Below are positions 58,201-64,000 of a DNA stretch of 64,000 bases, piece after piece. Source of the stretch: Phellopilus nigrolimitatus (lineage: Eukaryota; Basidiomycota; Agaricomycetes; Hymenochaetales; Hymenochaetaceae); assembly GCA_021029095.1 (NCBI GenBank), contig JAJOHG010000012.1, positions 124,001 through 188,000 of the forward strand, written 5' to 3'. The first letter of the stretch is position 1. Every line of letters starts with the position of its first letter. Under the pieces are notes generated by a model. That model had not been told where the DNA came from. It ran no database searches and saw only the letters and a program-made list of their open reading frames with translations. The position numbers and the translations under genes were made by a program.

Positions 58201-61200
58201 CCGCACACTACAAGCGTTCGTCTTCCTTCGTCGTATGCTACGGCAACATCGTGTCCAGTCTTCTCTCGCTTGATCGTTTTCTTGGACCGCTTATACTCAA
58301 TGGCCGCCTCCAAACTACTCAAATTCTCTAAGTAAACATGGAGATCTTGATTCTGATCACCGACAACGACGAGACACTTGTCCCCTTCAAGGAGCTGGAT
58401 CAAACTACACAAGTCTCAGTCAAGGATTTACTAGACAATACAAAGAAATAAGAACCTGATTTCGGCATCGACGGGCAGGCTAAAGTTGCAAGCCCTGGCG
58501 CTGGAAACCGATGGTTTTGGAACATGAAATAACCCCATTTGCATTTGTTGCTTATCATGCTCCGTCAACTCCAGAGGATGGAGCATAAATTTAAGGCTTG
58601 GCTCCGATCGAATGAGGTGATATCCAGAAGCGCGATAGCTTTCTGTATTCCCTATTGAATAACAGTCAGTAGGTGCATAACATAAAAGACTGGCTGATAT
58701 TACACATACTGTAACCATAGCGGTTAGTCACTCTCTCCAAATTTCTCAGCACGAGAACATGTTTACTGTCGAGCTGTTGAGTAGCAGCCAAAAACAGGAA
58801 GGACGTACGACTTACTGATTTCCTTCGGACTCGAAAGCCTTCCGTAGATCGTCGTAAAGCTGAGTACGCGAGCCATTACGTAAGTCGTTGAGGCTAGCAC
58901 CCATCTCCCGGTCCAGCAGAGATTTACAATACTCCGTCTGCTCGTGGATAAGCTTGTGGGGAGACGATCTAAGCGCTTCCCTAATAATTTTTGCGAAATG
59001 CTCGTGGGCCACATTTAAGGTTGCATTGATGCCTTCTTTGAGTTCCGGCCAATCGTCTAAAATGTTATCCATGCTATTAAAAAAGTCGACAGCCTTGAAA
59101 TCGCGCGTTGCTGCTCGTGCCTCCTTGACAGGCCCCTCGGGCTCGGTCGACATGCCAGAAGCGAAGTTTGCCAACCCTCGTCCAATTTTTGTCACAGCCC
59201 TGAAGATGCCTGTCACCGTCCCTCCATCATCATCTTTGAGGAACTTCTCAGCATTCCTCATGCTTCCACTATCAAAACCGGTGTTCACAAGTTCCCAAAG
59301 TTCCTCCCGTTCAGACCTGGAGAGCCCATTGTTCCAGAAGATATGGTTGCAAATGAAGACCTTCCTCATTGCCATCGAGAATGTCCTGCCTTCAGTCTTA
59401 AGCATAGTGAATTTGTCGTCTGGTGCAATCTCGACCAGCTTGTGCTCCAAGAAAGGGTGCAGCACGAACAGATCCTCCAAATACTCTGGAAACACGTGTA
59501 AACAGATGAGCCGAGATGATGCATTGGTACACACCTTTATCTTTATCCTTCTGCTCTTGGGAAGGCACGTCTTCGACTGCTTTTCCGCGTAAAATGGCCT
59601 CATCAAGTTTCCTTGTCTAAATGTGAGCAACAGCGACCAATAGACATACAACTTCTTACGGGAATTGCGCGAGGACTTTGCTAACGAAGTACGTTTCCAA
59701 TGCAGCAGCTAGTCTTGGTTCTTCTGACTCAATGTTTTGGACGAGCATGGCAGTCCTGTTCGTCCTCTCTTCTTTTTGATGCTTTTCGATGTCAGCGTCA
59801 CGTAACTCAAAAGCTGAAATAGCTTCAGGATATCTGTTTCTCAAACCGTTCTCCACAAGGAGCATTATGGAATCATAAGGGAGATCCTTGTCGACGCGGA
59901 GTGCTGTGTCATTCCGGAACCTGGATATAAAAATGACGATGAAATCAGCGAGTCATTTCTTTGTTAGGTTAAAATTCCCCACAAAAAAGAATTGAGCTGC
60001 ATGAGGTTCTGAAAAGTTTCGTAGAGGTCTTTTCGAGATTGCCGAGGTTCGGTGTATGCTACTGTCATGATGGCTTGTTTTGTGTCGCCAACCACCAAAC
60101 GCGTCTGCAGTCGGGACTCGTTGACAGGAAAAGATTCTGGCACCGATGCCTCCTTTAATAGAGAATGTTTAATCTTGAATAGCAAATAAGCTCAATTTTG
60201 AAAAATCAAATTTTGAATAACCGACGGGAATAGCATACCTCAAAACCGGGGCGCATACGGACATTTTCCTCCTGCTCATTCGCCTTGGAAACCTCAAAAG
60301 CGAAAAGCCGGTCCGTCTCTTCCTCTAGTTCATCGAATGCCAGCGCTGACGAGCTATCTTCGCTTGCGCTCGTTGGATCCTCCCAAACCAGTGTTCGGCC
60401 ATGAGCATCGGAAATTAACACCATGATTTGATCAGTGATCTTTGTCAGGTACCTGCTCGCATCCGAACCAACAACGCGACGATCAGGGACTGAGCTTCGA
60501 ACAACAGGAATGGGCTGGAACTGACCTCATGAAAGTGATCCTGTTGCGCCGAACAGTGGAGATCGCGTTGTCGTCCCATGTCGTATCTTCGGGCCAGAAA
60601 ATAACATACAGGCACCGCTCGGCCGGGGTGCAACCGTGTACCGTCAGTGCGTAAAGACCGGACCCCAAGGATGGCGAATCGGAAGACAAGTCTTGAGGAG
60701 CGTGCAGCAGCGTTTCTCTATAAAGGCACAATATTTTACGTTGCATCAGAGTAGGAGTATGCATACAAGCGAGACTCTTACGCGCGGTCGTCGATCACAT
60801 TTAGCTTGCGAAGGAATCGCACGATCTCGCTTTTGCTACCGTAAACACCGAGGGGTTTTACATGAATCTCATCCATGGCCTTGAAGTCAACCTTGGTGAG
60901 ATCTTTGTAAGCGCCCGGTTTGAGGTCGTTGATGAATCGACCCGTAGATTCTTGAGCAATGATGATCTTGTCGACTAGAAGGATCCGACGTCAGCTCGAC
61001 GTCAGCTTACTAGGTGCGCGATCAAACGTACCTAGACCACCACTTCCTTGTTCTGAAATCAGGTCGAGTATCCTGTACATGCCTTCGATGTAGTCCACCA
61101 GGTCCATAGATGGTTTTGGGTGCGCAATCTCATTCTTAAGAGGCACGGCCGATCGCATATTATTCACCGTAATGTCCTTTGTGGTTGCGGGTAAAGTCTC

Positions 61201-61904
61201 AATTTTTTTGGACTCAGAGGACGTCGGTCTGCTGGAATCTGACAGAGGCTCAGCTTCCTGGTGGCTAGTGTCGATGTGCGGATGCTGTTGCAGCGTGAGC
61301 TGCGGGACAGAGCTGGTGCTTGCTGCTGTCTCAGACTCAGAGGACGTCGCTTTGTTGGAATTTGACAGAGGCTCAGCATCATGGAGGCTAATGTCGATGT
61401 GCGGATGCTGTTGCAGCGTGAGCTGCGGGACAGAGCTGGTGCTTGCTGCTGTCTCAGACTCAGAGAACGTCGCTTTGTTGGAATTTGACAGAGGCTCAGC
61501 ATCATGGAGGCTAATGTCGATGTGCGAATGATGTTGCAGCGTGAGTTGCGGGATAGAGCTAGTGCTTGCTGCCGTCTCAAGCACCACATGGTCTTCGTTC
61601 TTCTTCAGCTCTGCAGCAGGAGCGAAACCAGCCTTGTTTACAGATACTGCACTGGACGTCGGGCTTGCTGCATCGACAAATTCTGGATCAGAATCGGACA
61701 TGTAGCTGAGGTAGTCTTCGTCGTCGTCAATGTTCGGGTTCTTGTCGACATCCATCGGTTCAGAGGAGTCCAAATTGCTGGATCCCAGAGAAGCTCGAGT
61801 AGTAGTCGGGCTAGATTGATCTTCATGACAAGAGTGTCAACCCAAAACGTTATGATAAGCAAATTTTGAGACATTATGAACGCACCACTGTCAGAGCCAG
61901 TCAT
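52289..61904 (-). CDS. giant GTPase / Cys-rich / VWA-domain protein (VLIG-like G domain)
   Basis: Many exons give a protein of probably more than 2,500 residues. Order: MTGSDSDQSSPTTTR start at 61904; acidic N-terminus; three 41-residue repeats (61200-61560); a helical region; a G domain with P-loop GEQSVGKS (56838-56861), TTEGVW and DFEG; WD-like and helical segments; Cys/His-rich repeats (CEQ/CQQCHLLC, HEGDHNCSTNHMCPHQC, CGQQCDLKDRKGCQGSC); then GLYWRRLG and FVIDRSGSMS, an intact MIDAS (DxSxS) of a VWA domain. It ends GLIR at 52289. The G domain resembles VLIG/GBP-type large GTPases. Similar VWA giants are typical of Agaricomycetes, function unknown; a guess is stress or immune-type signalling. 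Exon 1 uses donor GTGCGT and an acceptor near 61831. It is head to head with the peptidase-like gene. Confidence 0.8.
61198..61566 (-). repeat. three coding tandem repeats of 123 bp (41 residues)
   Basis: Units line up at 61301, 61424 and 61547 with an exact 123-bp period. The encoded unit contains ETAASTSSVPQLTLQQHPHI and EAEPLSNSNK-like residues. The left duplicate has at most part of one unit. Confidence 0.9.
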
Positions 61905-62432
61905 GATACGCGATTGAGAGTTTGAAAACGTGCTAGGTGGTATAAACGAAGTCAAAGTCAAACAGAACGTAAACAGTAGGAGACTGAGTCAGAATGCGAA
62001 AGTCGGCGACGGCTTAGTCTTATAGTTATCCGGGTCGATAGCAATCATCACGCATTCGCATCCATTGGTCCTCGAGAATCAAATCTCCGAGAGCGCGTTT
62101 GTGCAGTTTGCGGGCTTGCCAGTGCTAATGTTTGTCGGCTGGTATCATGATAGAAGACCTGCTGCCGTAAAGCGAACTTAACCCTCGACTCTTTGCACCC
62201 CAATAATATCAGGCGGTCATCGTGCCTTTCATTTCATGAACATGCACATGCCTAGATAACGAAGCTGTTCTGCTTGTAGTGGTTGACGAGGAAGTGGCAA
62301 GGCGATGTGGGGCATGCTGTGTGTGATCGATGCTGCAAATTGTCACACCCTTCCTCGTGCCATCTTTGAGTTCCGCAGACGAGCATATAAGCTTCAGATT
62401 GCTATTCAAAAGCATAGCTCTCGAAGACGCAA
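61905..62432. promoter_or_regulatory. shared divergent promoter region
   Basis: The 528 bp between the two start codons are the only space for both promoters. Much of it is conserved in the left copy (6483-6887), for example AGTCTTATAGTTATCC and ACACCCTTCCTCGTGCCAT. No transcription-factor site is identified. Confidence 0.5.
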
Positions 62433-64000
62433 ATGGCCGCTGGCTCTGCAATTTCTTCTTTCGCGCTAGATTCTAACTGGGCTCGTGGCTGTCGAAAGGT
62501 CTGGCTGAGGTATGTGGCACTTCTGCGTCACCACCATCAGGCCAAATTTGCTATCACTTCAAGCCGACTCTTACACAGTGAACAACTTAGTGTAACGACA
62601 CTTCATGTTAATTTGCGAAGATCCAATGGCGATAATTCGCTCTCCTAGCTCAGCCAGCTACACTTCTACGTCAACGTTGCAGAAGATCTTCAGCGGCAAA
62701 AAGCACATCTGTACGCATCCAGGGACTAGTCAGTACAGCCAAGGAGGACCGTCAGCATGCGGAATCGCTTCTATGAATTGCATACGCCACATATTGACGC
62801 TCGAGCGGGAAGGCAAGGAAGGCGATGCTCTTATCACTGCGTTGCTTCAGAAGGAGACAATGGAGGTATGTCCGAGATTTATCGAACTGTCGAAGGGCTG
62901 AGAACGGTGAACATCAATAGGACATTATGTCTGTTTGTGCGTATTGGACGAGCAATGCACATCTTGAAGTCGACTGCATCTGCAAAACGCCACTTTTTGA
63001 GTCCTCACTTAAGCATACGTCCACGAGCTATGGTAAATCTGGCGAAGATAAATTTGAAGATATGCTGCGGTAGGCAATCATCTAAGCATGCAATTATTAT
63101 TGTGTCGCTTATCTCCTGGTAGCCAGCTCGACGGCCGAGTCGATTCCAGTCCCGACGCTCGTCGTTCCTGTGCAGTCGTTATTACGCGGCCTCCCGAGAT
63201 TGTCGTATGTCTGAAAATCGCTCATCCTAAAAACAACGTCTATGTCATTTTCGACTCGCACCCTCGGCCAGCGCATCCGACAGGTGCCGCTTTCATCTTC
63301 CACACTTCCCGGTCTCGCGCGACGCGTTACCTCACAGAGCTCTTCTCCGTCGACGCGCGCCTCCTTGCTCCAAATAGCGGTCTCCAATGGCAGGCGGAAC
63401 TTCTTTCGCAAGTGCAGGGGGACTTCTTCGAGTGCAAATCCAATGACATACGCATGTCGCTCGAAGCTGAACACGCACTTTTTGAAGCGAATTTCGCTCT
63501 ACTAGCCTATAAAGCGCAGGAAAGCGAAGCGACGTCGCAATGCAGGTTCCTCACTTCGGAAAATGAGCGCCTGAAACTAGAGCTTGATCACGCGGAGGAG
63601 CAGGCGAAACACGAGCGGGCGACTCGAAATACTGAGCAGGAAGAACTGCGAGAGCTGAGAGAATATAAAAAACACATCATGCAACGGACCATAAGATACC
63701 CGATCGATCGTTCTGCAGAGTCTATCGCAAGCAGCAGTCAAGTCAATGTTGCCGATGGAGGAGCCGATACTACGACGATAAACAGATCGCTGGTGAGTAA
63801 TGGCTGGAGGGACAGCGAAAGTCTAAGGAGATCGTCTTCTTCCGTATCTTCGATCAGCACGTCTTCAGGTAGTCCTACCATCCCTCGTCGAGCAGATTCG
63901 TTTTCCGCGTCCGCCGCCGATGTGAAGGGAAAGGGGAGAGAAAGTGACCTTGGCATAGCCATGCGCATACAGATGAAATATCAAGAAGAAGACGAAGCTC
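62433..64000 (+). CDS. Cys/His peptidase-like protein with UIM, partial (continues beyond the window)
   Basis: Exons: MAAGSAISSFALDSNWARG; intron 62511-62648; FSGKKHICTHPGTSQYSQ then GGPSACGIASMN (candidate catalytic Cys at 62756-62758); intron; CAYWTSNAHLEVDCICKTPL; intron; VVITRPPEIVVCLKI then VYVIFDSHPRPAHPTGAAFI (candidate His), LQWQAELL; a coiled coil rich in E and R; a Ser-rich linker; and DLGIAMRIQMKYQEED, a ubiquitin-interacting-motif-like segment at the window edge. The paired GG-x-x-A-C-G and D-S-H-P blocks recur in a mushroom protein family whose members I recall having C-terminal ubiquitin-ligase (IBR) domains. A ubiquitin protease or ligase role is inference. All splices restore one open frame. 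Confidence 0.7.

Larger units (their letters stand above)
54815..62950. repeat. right copy of the segmental duplication
   Basis: It is collinear and in the same orientation with 1-7429, about 54.8 kb away. It is the fuller copy: the GTPase first exon and the complete 5' half of the peptidase-like gene are present. Confidence 0.9.

Noticed and set aside
1..64000. tRNA, rRNA or CRISPR features
   Set aside because: No cloverleaf, rRNA-like or CRISPR-like sequence was noticed by eye. CRISPR would not be expected in a fungal nuclear genome; a tRNA scan would be the decisive test.

Overview
The window comes from a filamentous basidiomycete, most likely an Agaricomycete. Genes are dense, coding on both strands and interrupted by many 50-70 nt GT..AG introns. 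The conserved single-copy genes (NUF2, CWF19, RSA3, an NAD carrier, a CitE-like lyase) have the expected fungal domain sequences. All identifications are from reading translations by eye; no search was run.

Layout. 1-7.4 kb: left copy of a segmental duplication. It holds a giant GTPase gene (minus strand, runs off the window, first exon deleted) and a broken head-to-head gene with a Cys/His peptidase-like domain. 7.4-9.96 kb: a patchwork of damaged gene fragments (PAK-type CRIB domain, ZZ zinc fingers) ending in a 131-bp MITE-like element. 10.8-13 kb: SDR reductase, copy 1. 13.5-26.1 kb: conserved core genes NUF2, mitochondrial NAD carrier, a single-pass membrane protein, CWF19 and a CitE-like lyase. 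26.33-47.70 kb: two nested mobile elements. 47.9-48.7 kb: RSA3. 49.2-51.3 kb: SDR reductase copy 2, inverted relative to copy 1. 52.3-64 kb: right copy of the duplication, with the complete GTPase / Cys-rich / VWA giant gene and the fuller peptidase-like/UIM gene, which runs off the right edge.

The centrepiece is the nested insertion. A short non-autonomous LTR retrotransposon (202-bp LTRs, 5-bp duplication ACATT) inserted between two convergent genes. It carries an intron-less piece of a host gene. Its 3' LTR was then split by an 18,982-bp DNA transposon with 433-bp terminal inverted repeats and an 8-bp duplication CACCGTAA. This element encodes an apparently intact KDZ (Kyakuja-Dileera-Zisupton) family transposase, a zinc-ribbon protein and a small KDZ-linked protein. 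Between its two gene-bearing arms lie about 9.3 kb of broken host-gene fragments (PAK, RPT5, a Pro/Ser-rich gene, GDH2, MCM1, an Urb2-like gene, RPL5). That cargo is bounded by two minisatellite arrays in opposite orientation. The element's own genes also carry several near-perfect palindromes.

How the parts work together. The transposase and its two partners are the probable mobility module, and the cargo looks like genomic DNA picked up by the element. Outside the insertion, the duplicated GTPase/VWA gene and the divergent peptidase-like/UIM gene form a conserved head-to-head pair. The left pair has decayed and the right pair looks functional.
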